Source of the DNA: Dehalococcoidia bacterium
GTDB lineage: Bacteria; Chloroflexota; Dehalococcoidia; JACVQG01; JAHKAY01
Reading direction: 5' to 3'
NCBI GenBank assembly: GCA_030740315.1
Contig: JASLXN010000028.1
Span: 1-11,892, forward strand
Length of the DNA stretch: 11,892 nucleotides
Positions 1-7,841 of the stretch are shown here, piece by piece; the first letter of the stretch is position 1; every line of letters begins with the position of its first letter. The notes under the pieces were generated by a model. It worked only from the letters and a program-made list of their open reading frames with translations, was not told the origin of the DNA and did no database searches. A program made the position numbers and the translations under genes.

Positions 1-493
1 AACCGAGCACCTCCTCTTTGAGGAACTCCACCCCCTGCACCCACTTGGCCGCCTTGTAGGCGTATTTGTGGGGCACCACCAGCCGCAAGGGGGCACCGTG
101 CGCCACATGTAGGGGCTTCCCGCCCAGCTTTAAGGCGAAGAGGACATTGTCACGCATAAGGTCTGATAGGGGCACATTGGTGGTGTAGCTATATTCGGCC
201 TTGATAAGGGTGAACCGGGCCTCCGGAGCGGGTTGGGCGAGGGCCGCTATGGTGGAGAAAGCCACTCCCTCCCAGGTCACCTCAAGCTGCGACCAGCCGG
301 TAACGCAGTGGAAATCGGCGGTGACGGTGACCATGGGCAGGCGGTTGAACTCTTTCCAGCCCAGCACCACGGGGTTGGCCACCAGCCCCTCCACTCGGAA
401 GTGCCATGTCTCGTGGTTGAAGGTAGGCACGGGGCCGATGTGGAGGACCGGCAGATCCCCCGTAAGCCGCTGCCCGGGAGGTCTCCGTTCCAG
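1..493 (-). CDS. Sulfite-oxidase-fold molybdopterin oxidoreductase (YuiH-like), partial
   Basis: The visible 164 residues match the Oxidored_molyb (sulfite oxidase catalytic) domain of small soluble YuiH-like proteins. These carry Mo-molybdopterin; their substrates are mostly unknown. Seen: the N-terminal PPGQRLTGDLPVL segment typical of the subfamily, then ADFHCVTGWS (residues 59-68), whose Cys63 is the expected molybdenum ligand, and HGAPLRLVVPHKY (132-144), the pterin-binding and structural region. There is no Tat or Sec signal, so a cytoplasmic protein is expected. The C-terminal end, about 30 residues by family length, lies beyond the left edge. The frame opens directly after the UAG of the upstream CoA-transferase and has no ATG, GTG or TTG before a GTG at 430, which would delete the conserved PPGQ/LPVL segment. 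I therefore take CTG at 493 as the start, eight bases after an AAGAGG. Family call strong; start uncertain. Confidence 0.85.
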   Translation of the reverse strand, partial: MERRPPGQRLTGDLPVLHIGPVPTFNHETWHFRVEGLVANPVVLGWKEFNRLPMVTVTADFHCVTGWSQLEVTWEGVAFSTIAALAQPAPEARFTLIKAEYSYTTNVPLSDLMRDNVLFALKLGGKPLHVAHGAPLRLVVPHKYAYKAAKWVQGVEFLKEEVLG

Positions 494-1717
494 CTAAATC
501 GCCTCTTCTTCCCGGAGCTTTGCGATGTCGTCCCAGGTGTAGTCGCCCAGCTCTATTAACACCTCCTCGGTGTGCTGGCCGAACTGGGGTGCGGGGGCCT
601 GTATAGCGCATGGGGTCTCTGTAAAGGTCACTGGGAACCCCACCACCTTGGCGTTCTCCAGGGAAGGGTGATCATAGTCCACAATGTAATTGTTCTCGGT
701 AACCTGGGGGTCATTGGGCAGCTCCAGGATGTCCATCACTGGGGAACAGATGATGCGCTTGCGCTGCCTGAGTATCTGCATCCATTCGTCCCGGGTCTTG
801 GTGTCGAATATACGGTCCATGATGCCTATTAGCTCCCGGCAGTTATCGGCCCGCTTCTCGGTGCTGTTGAAACGGGGGTCGTCAATCAGCTCTGTCATGC
901 CCAGGCACTCGCAGAGCACGGGCCACACCCGATCTGAAGCCAGCACCGCTAGGGCCACCCACTTGTCATCCTTACAGCGGTAGTGGTTGTAGAGTGGGTT
1001 AGCCATCTCGGTGCGCTGGCGGGGAGGGAACTCCTGGTTGAGGAACAGGCTGGCCATGGTACGGAAGAGCTGGAGGTTAATCATGCTGCCCACTATGGAG
1101 ACATGGATTTCCTGGGATACACCCTGCCTCTCTCGGGCCAACAGGGCGGCCAGAATACCCCAGCACAGAGTGACTGATGTCATCTGGTCGGCCATGCCGG
1201 GGGCCATGTGTGGTAGTTGGTTAGGATCCGAGTCATAGGCCGCCGTCATCATGCCGGAGCGGGCCAAGCCGATGTAGTCCTGTCCCCGTGCCCCGCCGTC
1301 TGGCCCCTTGGGGCCATAGCCTGAAACATTGGCGTATATCAGTTTGGGGTTATGCTTTTTCAGTGTATCGTAGTCCATGCCAAGCTGGGCGGCCACGCCG
1401 GGGCGGAAGTTCTGCATGAAGACATCAAACTTGGGGATGAGCCGGTATACAATCTCCCGGCCCTGGGGCTTGGTAAGGTCCACGGTGATGGACTTCTTGT
1501 TGCGGTTAGGGATTTCATACATCAAGCTGCTGAGGCCCTGAGGGTTGAGGATATCCGCCCCCTCAAGCTTCACTAGGCCCCGCATGGGATCGCCCACCCC
1601 GGGTTGCTCTATCTTGACCACCTCGGCGCCCATGTCGGATAGCATGAGAGTAGCGCCGGGGCCGGCATGCCACACCGCCATCTCCAGAATCCTGATACCT
1701 TTCAATGCTCCGGCCAT
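494..1717 (-). CDS. CaiB/BaiF family III CoA-transferase
   Basis: 407 residues, normal length for family III CoA-transferases, which move CoA between carboxylic acids through an aspartyl-CoA thioester. Seen: N-terminal GIRILEMAVWHAGPGATLML, then SDMGAEVVKIEQPGVGDPMR (residues 27-46), the CoA-binding Rossmann-like segment; YANVSGYGPKGP (128-139); and GQDYIGLARSGMM (145-157), where Asp147 lies at the catalytic aspartate position. The C-terminal GFPVTFTETP segment is also typical. ATG 1717 is preceded by a strong GGAGGGGAG ribosome binding site. The stop codon directly abuts the next frame (molybdopterin protein), so the two are probably translationally coupled. It lies 103 bases downstream of mutS and has a candidate promoter of its own. 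The substrate cannot be read from sequence: formyl-CoA/oxalate, carnitine, bile-acid, succinyl-CoA-dependent and other specificities share this fold. Confidence 0.93.
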   Translation of the reverse strand: MAGALKGIRILEMAVWHAGPGATLMLSDMGAEVVKIEQPGVGDPMRGLVKLEGADILNPQGLSSLMYEIPNRNKKSITVDLTKPQGREIVYRLIPKFDVFMQNFRPGVAAQLGMDYDTLKKHNPKLIYANVSGYGPKGPDGGARGQDYIGLARSGMMTAAYDSDPNQLPHMAPGMADQMTSVTLCWGILAALLARERQGVSQEIHVSIVGSMINLQLFRTMASLFLNQEFPPRQRTEMANPLYNHYRCKDDKWVALAVLASDRVWPVLCECLGMTELIDDPRFNSTEKRADNCRELIGIMDRIFDTKTRDEWMQILRQRKRIICSPVMDILELPNDPQVTENNYIVDYDHPSLENAKVVGFPVTFTETPCAIQAPAPQFGQHTEEVLIELGDYTWDDIAKLREEEAI

Positions 1718-1748
1718 AACTCCCCTCCGTATACCGAAATGCTCCTCA

Positions 1749-1777
1749 ATTCTACATCATCGGGAGTGGGGAGTGAA
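1749..1777 (-). promoter_or_regulatory. Candidate sigma70-type promoter for the CoA-transferase
   Basis: On the minus strand, TTCACT (1777-1772) is separated by 17 bases from TAGAAT (1754-1749), with 4/6 and 5/6 matches to consensus. Transcription would start near 1742 and give a leader of about 25 bases carrying the GGAGGGGAG ribosome binding site. It lies in the 103-base gap between mutS and the CoA-transferase. Sequence match only. Confidence 0.42.
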
Positions 1778-1820
1778 ATACCAGGCAGAAGATGGTACCG
1801 CCACTCCGAGGTCAATCTTA

Positions 1821-4370
1821 TTACCCCTCTCCGGCCTTCTCTCTCAGCTCGTAGAGCTTGGTGATAGCCTCTAAAGGGGTCAGAGAGTCTATGTCCAGGG
1901 CGGCCAGCTCCTTCTCGGCAGCCGATTTGGTAGGCAGCAGGGGTAGCTGAGGCGAGGGAGATGGTTGGGCCGTGCGCCGTCCCCTCGCCTGGCTTGGCGT
2001 TGGCCCCCGGCTGTCCCCCTCCAACTCCTGCAACACCTCCCCCGCCCGCTGCACCACCGCCCTGGGCATCCCCGCTATTTTGGCCACATGGATGCCGTAG
2101 CTGCGGTCGCTGCCCCCCGGCAGTATTTGGTGTAGGAAGATCACCTCCCCACACTCCTCCATCACCGCTACATTGTAGTTCCTCACCCGCGGTAGATAAG
2201 ATGCCAGCCCCACCATCTCGTGGTAGTGGGTAGCAAAAAGTGTCCGGGCACCTAACCGGGGGTGGTTGTGGATGTATTCCGCCACCGCTCGGGCTATAGA
2301 TATGCCGTCATAGGTGCTTGTGCCTCGGCCTATTTCGTCCAGAATTATCAGGGAGTGGGGGGTGGCCTGGTGGAGGATGCGGGCCGTCTCCGTCATCTCC
2401 ACCATGAAGGTGGACTGCCCGGCGCTGATTTCGTCCCGCAGCCCCACACGCGTGAACAGCCGGTCCACCAGGCCGATGTGGGCCTGCTCTGCGGGGACAA
2501 AGCTTCCTACCTGGGCCATCAATGCTATGAGGGCCACCTGGCGGATGTAGGTGGACTTGCCGGACATGTTGGGGCCAGTGAGGATGATTAGCTGTGCCTC
2601 CTCCGCCGAGAGGAGGGTATCATTGGGCACAAAGCTGCCTCCGGTGGAGCCGAGCGAGACCTCCACCACCGGGTGCCGGCCCCCCTTGATAGATATTGCG
2701 TCGTCTTCTCCGAGGGTGGGGCGGGTGTATCCGTGGCGCATGGCGGCCTCGGCCAGGGAGGAGATGGCATCTATGCAGGCCAGCGCGCGGGCGGTGCTCA
2801 AAAGCCTTTCCCCGTATATGGCCACCTGCTGGCACACCCCGCGATAGAGCATGTCCTCCAGCTGATCGGCCCGCTCCCGGGCGTTGAGGATGATGGACTC
2901 GTACTCCTTTAGCTCCGGGGTGATGAACCGCTCCGCCCCCACCAAGGTCTGGCGGCGCTGGTAATCACCGGGGACCCGCCCCAGGTGCGCCCGTGTGATC
3001 TCTATGTAGTAGCCGAACACCTGGTTGAAGCCGACTTTGAGTGACTTTATCCCGGTGCGCTCACGCTCCCGGCCCTCCAGAGTGGCCAGGTACTGCCGGG
3101 CATTCATAGAACCCTTGCGGACCTCGTCCAGCTCCGGTGAGAAGCTGGAGCGGATGGTCTCCCCTTCGGCCTGGGAAATAGCTTCGTCTATAAGAGCGCT
3201 TACCTCAGGGCAGGGGTCCAGCTTTCCGGACAAGGCCTCCACTGCGGCCCTAGCCACCTCCCCTATGCGGGGCACGGCCTGCAGGCCCTCTTTCATGGCC
3301 GCCAATTCTCGCGGCAGGATGGTGCCCACCCGTGCCCGCCCGGTGAGCCGCTCCATGTCGGGCATGCTGGAGAGCAGAGACACAGCCAGTGACCGCTCCC
3401 TGCCGTGGCCATGGAACCAGGCCACGGCCTCCTGACGGCGGTGCAGGGCGTCTAGGTCCAGCAATGGCTGGCCCAGCCAGCCCCGCAGCAATCGCCCCCC
3501 CATGGCGGTGCGGGTGAGGTCTATCACCGATAGCAGCGAGGGTGCGTCGGGCCGCAGCCCCTGGAACACCTCCAAATGGCGCAGCACGGCGGGGTCTAGG
3601 GCCATGAACCCTGCGGTGGAGTAAGTGGAGAGGCGGGTGAGGCAACCCAGCGCCGCCTTCTGCGTTTCGCCCAGGTAGCGGAGGACGGCCCTAGCGGCGG
3701 TGGTGGCCAAGGGAAGGCTTGACAGCCCGAAAGGCTCTAGGGTGACGGCGCCGAAGTGCTCCATAACCGCTCCGGCCCCATCTTCGGGGTCGAGCCAGTG
3801 CTCAACGGGGTGGGTGGTGGGGACGGGCGGCAGAGGGAAGGGACAACCCGGGGGGGCCAGAATCTCCGCGGGGGCCAGCCGCTCCAACTCAGCGGCGGCC
3901 TCAGCTACGGGTAGCTGGGTGGCGGCGAACTCCCCGGTGGTTATGTCGGCGTAGGCGATGCCCACCTCCTCTCCGGAGTTGGCTACCGCTAATAGGTAGT
4001 TGTTGCGCCGTTCCGGCAGCAGCCCCGGCTCCACCAGTGTGCCCGGGGTGACCACCCGTACCACATCCCGCTCCACCAAGCCCTTGCCGGGAGGGGTCAG
4101 CTGTTCGCATATGGCTACCTTGTGGCCCTGACCCACCAGCCGGCCCAGGTAGTACTCAAGGGCGTGGTGGGGGATACCGGCCATAGGGATGCGGTACCCC
4201 TTGGCCATGATGCGTGAGGTGAGGGCAATCTCCAACTCTCGGGCCACCAGGGAGGCGTCCTCGTCGAAGGCCTCGTAGAAGTCGCCCAGGCGGAAGAGGA
4301 GTATAGTGCCGGGGTAGCGCTCCTTGATGCGGAGGTACTGACGACGCATTGGGGTTTGGTTAGCGGGCAT
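1821..4370 (-). CDS. mutS: DNA mismatch repair protein MutS
   Basis: 849 residues, full length for MutS1, the dimeric ATPase clamp that recognises mispaired bases and recruits MutL. Seen: N-terminal TPMRRQYLRIK, then GDFYEAF (29-35) containing the mismatch-intercalating Phe31-x-Glu33; the connector, core and clamp region including GFNQVFGYYIEIT (447-459); Walker A GPNMSGKST (599-607); the signature loop DEISAGQSTFMVEM (646-659); Walker B LIILDEIGRGTS (674-685); and the FATHYHE switch (712-718). A Pro/Ser-rich linker at about 784-815 contains QLPLL (808-812), placed like the beta-clamp-binding QMSLL of E. coli MutS. The C-terminal helices (ELAALDIDSLTPLEAITKLYEL) resemble the family's oligomerisation tail. 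ATG 4370 gives the family N-terminus but has no clear Shine-Dalgarno sequence. A consensus -10 box nine bases upstream suggests a leaderless message. No mutL is in the window. Confidence 0.98.
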   Translation of the reverse strand: MPANQTPMRRQYLRIKERYPGTILLFRLGDFYEAFDEDASLVARELEIALTSRIMAKGYRIPMAGIPHHALEYYLGRLVGQGHKVAICEQLTPPGKGLVERDVVRVVTPGTLVEPGLLPERRNNYLLAVANSGEEVGIAYADITTGEFAATQLPVAEAAAELERLAPAEILAPPGCPFPLPPVPTTHPVEHWLDPEDGAGAVMEHFGAVTLEPFGLSSLPLATTAARAVLRYLGETQKAALGCLTRLSTYSTAGFMALDPAVLRHLEVFQGLRPDAPSLLSVIDLTRTAMGGRLLRGWLGQPLLDLDALHRRQEAVAWFHGHGRERSLAVSLLSSMPDMERLTGRARVGTILPRELAAMKEGLQAVPRIGEVARAAVEALSGKLDPCPEVSALIDEAISQAEGETIRSSFSPELDEVRKGSMNARQYLATLEGRERERTGIKSLKVGFNQVFGYYIEITRAHLGRVPGDYQRRQTLVGAERFITPELKEYESIILNARERADQLEDMLYRGVCQQVAIYGERLLSTARALACIDAISSLAEAAMRHGYTRPTLGEDDAISIKGGRHPVVEVSLGSTGGSFVPNDTLLSAEEAQLIILTGPNMSGKSTYIRQVALIALMAQVGSFVPAEQAHIGLVDRLFTRVGLRDEISAGQSTFMVEMTETARILHQATPHSLIILDEIGRGTSTYDGISIARAVAEYIHNHPRLGARTLFATHYHEMVGLASYLPRVRNYNVAVMEECGEVIFLHQILPGGSDRSYGIHVAKIAGMPRAVVQRAGEVLQELEGDSRGPTPSQARGRRTAQPSPSPQLPLLPTKSAAEKELAALDIDSLTPLEAITKLYELREKAGEG

Positions 4371-4379
4371 GGTAGCCCA

Positions 4380-4408
4380 ATTATAATTCAGTCAGAGCCG
4401 GAAGTCAG
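4380..4408 (-). promoter_or_regulatory. Strong candidate promoter for mutS, giving a near-leaderless mRNA
   Basis: On the minus strand, CTGACT (4408-4403) is followed after exactly 17 bases by a perfect TATAAT (4385-4380). The expected start point, about seven bases further, is the A at about 4373, three bases from the mutS ATG. It lies in the 76-base gap after gltX and implies mutS can be transcribed apart from gltX. The absence of any Shine-Dalgarno sequence before ATG 4370 agrees with leaderless initiation. Confidence 0.55.
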
Positions 4409-4446
4409 GAGTTAACATACTCGCCTATAGAATTACCTTACCACAT

Positions 4447-5937
4447 CTAAAGTCTTGTAGGTTCGAGCTTCCCCCGTGCTACCGCCAGCCGCGTCAGGCT
4501 CCTCTCCCGGCTCAGAATGGAGATGGTGTTGAAGAGGGGTGGGGAGGCAGTGCGTCCGGTGAGGGCCACCCGCAGCAGCCCGAAGAAGCCTCCCGGGCTC
4601 AGTCCCAACTCCTCCCCCAGGACACGGAACGCCTGCTCCAGAGGCTCCGGTTCAAATACAGCGGCCTGTTCAAGCGCTTCCATAGCTTTATCCAGGGCCT
4701 CTACCGCCATCGGGGTAGCTTCAGCTACATCTCTCCCCTGCTTGTGGGCATCCTTCTCTATCCCCTTCAGAAGCAGGCCGACCTCGTAGTTCACATCCAC
4801 CAAGAAGAAGAAGTCGGCCAAGCCGGACACCTCCCCCAGGGTGCGTGCCCGCTCCTGGATGAAGGGGGCCATCTGTAGCAGATAGCCCCGGTTCAGGGGG
4901 CGGGGCACAGAGGGGGGCAGGTCGCGCTCTAGGTAGGACTGGGCCATGCCTATGAAGTCCTCCAATGTGAGCTTGCGCAGGTAGACTCCGTTCATCCACT
5001 CTAACTTCTCCCTGTTGAATATCGCCCCGGTACGGGCCAAGCGCTCGACGGAGAAGTGCCGCACCAGTTCCTCCTGGGTGAGAATCTCCGTGTGGTCATC
5101 AAGCGACCATCCCAACAGGGCCATAAAGTTGACCATGGCCTGGGGCAGGAAACCCTGCACTTGGAACTCGGTCACCGATACGGCCCCGTGTCGTTTGGAG
5201 AGCTTGGAGCGGTCATCGGACAGTATCATGGGCAGGTGGACGAACTGAGGGGGCTCGTAGCCTAAGGCTTGGTAGAGCAGCAGGTGGCGGGGGGTGCTGG
5301 CCAGCCACTCGTCGGCTCGCAGGACATGGCTGATTCTCATATCGTGGTCGTCAACGATATTGGCCAGGTGATAGGTAGGGAAGCCATCCGCTTTGAGGAG
5401 GACGAAGTCATCTAGGGTGCTGTGGTTGAAGGTCACCTGTCCCTTAACCAAATCGTTAAACCGGACCTGCCCTTCTAGGGGAATTCGGAAACGGATCACA
5501 GGGGTGATGCCCAGGGCCAGGAGCTCCTCCCGTTGGGCCGGGGTCAGATTGCGGCAGAGGCGGTCATAGCCGGGCGGCATTTTGCGGCGCATCTGCTCCC
5601 GGCGCATTTCATCTAGCCGCTCCGTGGAGCAGAAGCAGTGGTAGGCGTGGCCGCTCTCCACCAGCGCCCTGGCGGTCTTTTGGTAGAGGGGCAGCCGCCC
5701 CGACTGGAAGTAAGGCCCCTCATCCCAGTCCAAGCCCATCCAGCGCAAGCTGCTGAGGATGGCCTCTTCTGCGCCCTCCACCTTGCGGGCGACATCGGTG
5801 TCCTCGATGCGCAGGACGAAAACGCCGCCGTGGTGGCGGGCAAACAGCCAGTTGAAGAGGGCCGTCCTCAGGTTGCCGATGTGGGGAAGACCGGTGGGGC
5901 TGGGAGCAAACCTGACCCTGACCATATCCGCACCCAT
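4447..5937 (-). CDS. gltX: Glutamyl-tRNA synthetase (class I)
   Basis: 496 residues from the chosen start, normal for bacterial GluRS, which loads glutamate on tRNA-Glu (and on tRNA-Gln in organisms using the amidotransferase route). Seen: VRVRFAPSPTGLPHIGNLRT with the HIGH-type motif as HIGN (19-22); LRIEDTD; a CFC pair (101, 103) and Cys128, placed like the zinc ligands of E. coli GluRS; DGFPTYHLANIVDDHDM (184-200); and the KMSKS-type loop DRSKLSKRHG (242-251). A helical anticodon-binding domain fills the C-terminal third. The frame is open to a TTG at 5964, but no ribosome binding site precedes it. I chose ATG 5937, twelve bases after AGAGG. ATG 5925, giving MVRVRFAPSPTG, is equally close to family N-termini and cannot be excluded. 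The gene follows the MFS gene after a roughly 220-base structured gap and precedes mutS. Confidence 0.95.
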   Translation of the reverse strand: MGADMVRVRFAPSPTGLPHIGNLRTALFNWLFARHHGGVFVLRIEDTDVARKVEGAEEAILSSLRWMGLDWDEGPYFQSGRLPLYQKTARALVESGHAYHCFCSTERLDEMRREQMRRKMPPGYDRLCRNLTPAQREELLALGITPVIRFRIPLEGQVRFNDLVKGQVTFNHSTLDDFVLLKADGFPTYHLANIVDDHDMRISHVLRADEWLASTPRHLLLYQALGYEPPQFVHLPMILSDDRSKLSKRHGAVSVTEFQVQGFLPQAMVNFMALLGWSLDDHTEILTQEELVRHFSVERLARTGAIFNREKLEWMNGVYLRKLTLEDFIGMAQSYLERDLPPSVPRPLNRGYLLQMAPFIQERARTLGEVSGLADFFFLVDVNYEVGLLLKGIEKDAHKQGRDVAEATPMAVEALDKAMEALEQAAVFEPEPLEQAFRVLGEELGLSPGGFFGLLRVALTGRTASPPLFNTISILSRERSLTRLAVARGKLEPTRL

Positions 5938-6007
5938 TCTATCATTCCGCCTCTCGGTGGGCAAACCATGGAGTATGTTGAGTGGGCATCTTTTCCTCCA
6001 CCCGCCC

Positions 6008-6053
6008 GCCCGAGAGATTTAGGTATTGGGGGGCAAAGTCTCTCAGGCCCCCA
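6008..6053 (-). other. Competing hairpins in the gltX 5' region
   Basis: On the minus strand, GCCTGAGAGA (6048-6039) can pair over 10 bp, with one U-G wobble, with TCTCTCGGGC (6017-6008), leaving a 21-base loop. An alternative stem, GGGGGC (6052-6047) with GCCCCC (6034-6029), uses bases of the first stem, so the two folds exclude each other. The element sits about 70-115 bases upstream of the gltX start. No U-tract follows either stem and no T-box core motif is present, so a regulatory role is inference only. Confidence 0.3.
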
Positions 6054-6161
6054 GGTTGGAGCGAACATTAATTTCCCTCCGCACTCATTGGGGTGGGTTT
6101 GATGGATGTAGCCCCCCAGACCTCCTAAAAGTAGCGGAGCATATTTGCCATGGCTAAAAAG

Positions 6162-7427
6162 CTATCTGCTGCCGGAATGCGAGGTCAGCGCCTTCCGTGG
6201 CGGTCTGGCAATAACCATCATGGCAGCGGCAACAAAGTAGCTGAAAAGGAAGGCGGAGAAGGCTATTTGATAGCTCCCCGCCAGGTCATATGAAATACCG
6301 GCGGCCATAGGCCCAATGGCCATCGCTATATAAATAAAGGGCATGGTGAACCCTTGAATTATGCCCAAAGACTTTCGCCCGAAATAGTCGGCCCAGATAA
6401 TAACCTCAAGGGTAAAGCTACCCCCTAGAGCCAACCCGCTCACAATGACATAGGCGAATGCCATGGGTGCGCTGTGAGTGAGCAGCAATATTATGAGGGC
6501 AACTCCGGAGGATGCCATCGTTGAAGCCAGGAGGTAGCCCACCCTCACCCTCTCCGCCAGCAGTCCCCATATCATGCCTCCAATTCCAATACAGGCGGCC
6601 CCTACACTCACCGCCAGGGCGGATACGGCGGCGTCAATGCCCTGATCCAGGAGGTAGGGCATAAGGTGTATGGTAACACCCGGCGCCGCCACCCCCCGGA
6701 TAGCGATGGCGCTAGTTATCAGCCACAACGCCGGGGTCCTTAAAGCCTCCTGCAATGTCCACTCTGGCTCCGCCTCCGAGGGAAGGGCTGAAGGTTCTGC
6801 ATCGGCCGGGTGCACCTCTGGAGGTAGGCCATCTGGGCGCAATCCCAGGTCTTCAGGTCGCCGCCGTAGGAACAGGGCTGCGGGCAGCACCACGATAAGG
6901 ATTACAATGATGCCGATAACCATCCACGATACCCGCCACCCCATGGTCTGCATGGTGAAGTAGGCTATCAGCGGAAGGGTGGTGGCCCCCACTGACCGGC
7001 CGACATTGAGTATGGCCTGGGTGCGGCCCCGCTTGCGGATGAACCAGTTGGAGACGGCGGTGGTGCTGGAGATTCGCAGCACGCCCTGGGCCAGCATGCG
7101 GCTTATGCCAAAAGCGATGTAGAAGCCCCACACCCCCCTTACCCAGCCCAGGCTTATCAGCGAGACTCCCAGCATAAGCCCACCTATCGCCACCACCCGG
7201 CGGGCGCCGTAGCGGTCTAGCCACCGGCCCACCAGGGGCAGCACTGGGGCCATTGCCAGCGTGCCTAGGGAGACGGCTCCAGACATAAGGGTGCGGCTCC
7301 ATCCCATCTCCTGTCCCATGGGAGTGATAAACAAGGTGAACACTGGCGGTGCCGTGGAGGTGGCGGCGAACAGCGTCATGGAGGTCACCCCCACTATCAC
7401 CCAACCGTAGTAGAAGCGGTGGAACAT
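6162..7427 (-). CDS. MFS transporter, probably organic-anion (OFA/monocarboxylate-like)
   Basis: 421 residues with the layout of a 12-helix major facilitator superfamily carrier in the inner membrane. The first helix begins with FYYGWVIVGVTSM, a start common in oxalate/formate-antiporter- and monocarboxylate-type MFS proteins. Motif A appears as GRWLDRYGARR (67-77) between helices 2 and 3. A hydrophilic central loop (about 186-232, FLRRRPEDLGLRPDG and an acidic Pro-rich stretch) divides the two six-helix halves. A weaker motif-A-like segment, GLLAERV (288-294), follows in the second half. The start ATG 7427 puts the first helix at the very N-terminus; upstream there is only a weak, GACCTGAG-type, ribosome binding site. 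The gene precedes gltX on the same strand by more than 200 bases. Substrate not determinable from sequence; a carboxylate is plausible from family resemblance. Confidence 0.9.
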   Translation of the reverse strand: MFHRFYYGWVIVGVTSMTLFAATSTAPPVFTLFITPMGQEMGWSRTLMSGAVSLGTLAMAPVLPLVGRWLDRYGARRVVAIGGLMLGVSLISLGWVRGVWGFYIAFGISRMLAQGVLRISSTTAVSNWFIRKRGRTQAILNVGRSVGATTLPLIAYFTMQTMGWRVSWMVIGIIVILIVVLPAALFLRRRPEDLGLRPDGLPPEVHPADAEPSALPSEAEPEWTLQEALRTPALWLITSAIAIRGVAAPGVTIHLMPYLLDQGIDAAVSALAVSVGAACIGIGGMIWGLLAERVRVGYLLASTMASSGVALIILLLTHSAPMAFAYVIVSGLALGGSFTLEVIIWADYFGRKSLGIIQGFTMPFIYIAMAIGPMAAGISYDLAGSYQIAFSAFLFSYFVAAAMMVIARPPRKALTSHSGSR

Positions 7428-7450
7428 CTCAGGTCACTTCCGCCGGCGGG

Positions 7451-7765
7451 TCAGACTGCAAGTTGACCAATATGGCGTCTATGGCCGAGGCCTATCGATA
7501 AGCAAATTGCCCCCCGCTCCCAGATCGTAGGCTGCTCTTGCGGTGCTACCTACGCCGAAATGCCATCCAGCATGCCTATGACCTCTTCCAGCTGCTGGCT
7601 GGCGGCATGGCTTAGGATGGCTAGGAAATCACGTACCCCCGCCTGGGCCACCTGATCCGTCTGGCGCTCTAGGAGGCTCTTACTCAGGGAAGAAGGGAGA
7701 TACTTTGTTTCAGTTGAGGGAAACATCCTGCGGCCTGTGCCGCCACATAGAAAGACCGCTTTCAA
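7451..7765 (-). pseudogene. Decayed N-terminal remnant of a sugar-phosphate nucleotidyltransferase
   Basis: The frame encodes LKAVFLCGGTGRRMFPST, the nucleotide-binding start of NTP_transferase enzymes that make NDP-sugars, then KSLLERQTDQVAQAGVRDFL, matching the family's next helix and strand. It stops at TAG 7552-7550, about 70 residues in, where intact relatives run to 230 or more. Reading on past this TAG in the same frame gives VAPQEQPTIWERGAICLS; the QEQP and the hydrophobic stretch after it look like a damaged form of the family's VQEQPLG-type segment. A second stop (TGA 7453-7451) follows and no catalytic C-terminal part remains. The probable original start is TTG 7765 behind AGGAGG; an in-frame ATG at 7795 adds ten residues without such a site. 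I read it as a nonsense-mutated, 3'-deleted gene. The family call rests on the N-terminal motif. Confidence 0.6.
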
Positions 7766-7841
7766 TGCCCTCCTCTCTTCTGCCAAAGGGAGCATATCTT
7801 CCGTTCATCCTCACTGTCAAGGGCGGCAACCATTCTTCCCC

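Noticed and set aside
1702..2154. 150-residue minus-strand frame overlapping the mutS 3' end
   Set aside because: It is an out-of-frame shadow of mutS with low-complexity Gly/Ala/Pro composition; the mutS frame has clear motifs throughout.
4455..4475. GTAGGTTCGAGCTTCC resembles a tRNA T-arm
   Set aside because: It encodes the C-terminal residues of gltX on the minus strand, and no acceptor, D or anticodon arms can be placed around it.
5938..5964. Longer gltX start at TTG 5964
   Set aside because: No ribosome binding site precedes it and the nine extra residues have no counterpart in the family, whose N-terminus is close to VRVRFAPSPTG; ATG 5937 or 5925 fits better.
6008..6053. Plus-strand GAGAG ... 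GGGGCAAAG ... TCTCTCAGGC resembles the ends of a glycine riboswitch aptamer
   Set aside because: The second helix and its conserved loop are missing, the element is far too short, and on that strand it points at the 3' end of a minus-strand gene with no plus-strand gene to control.
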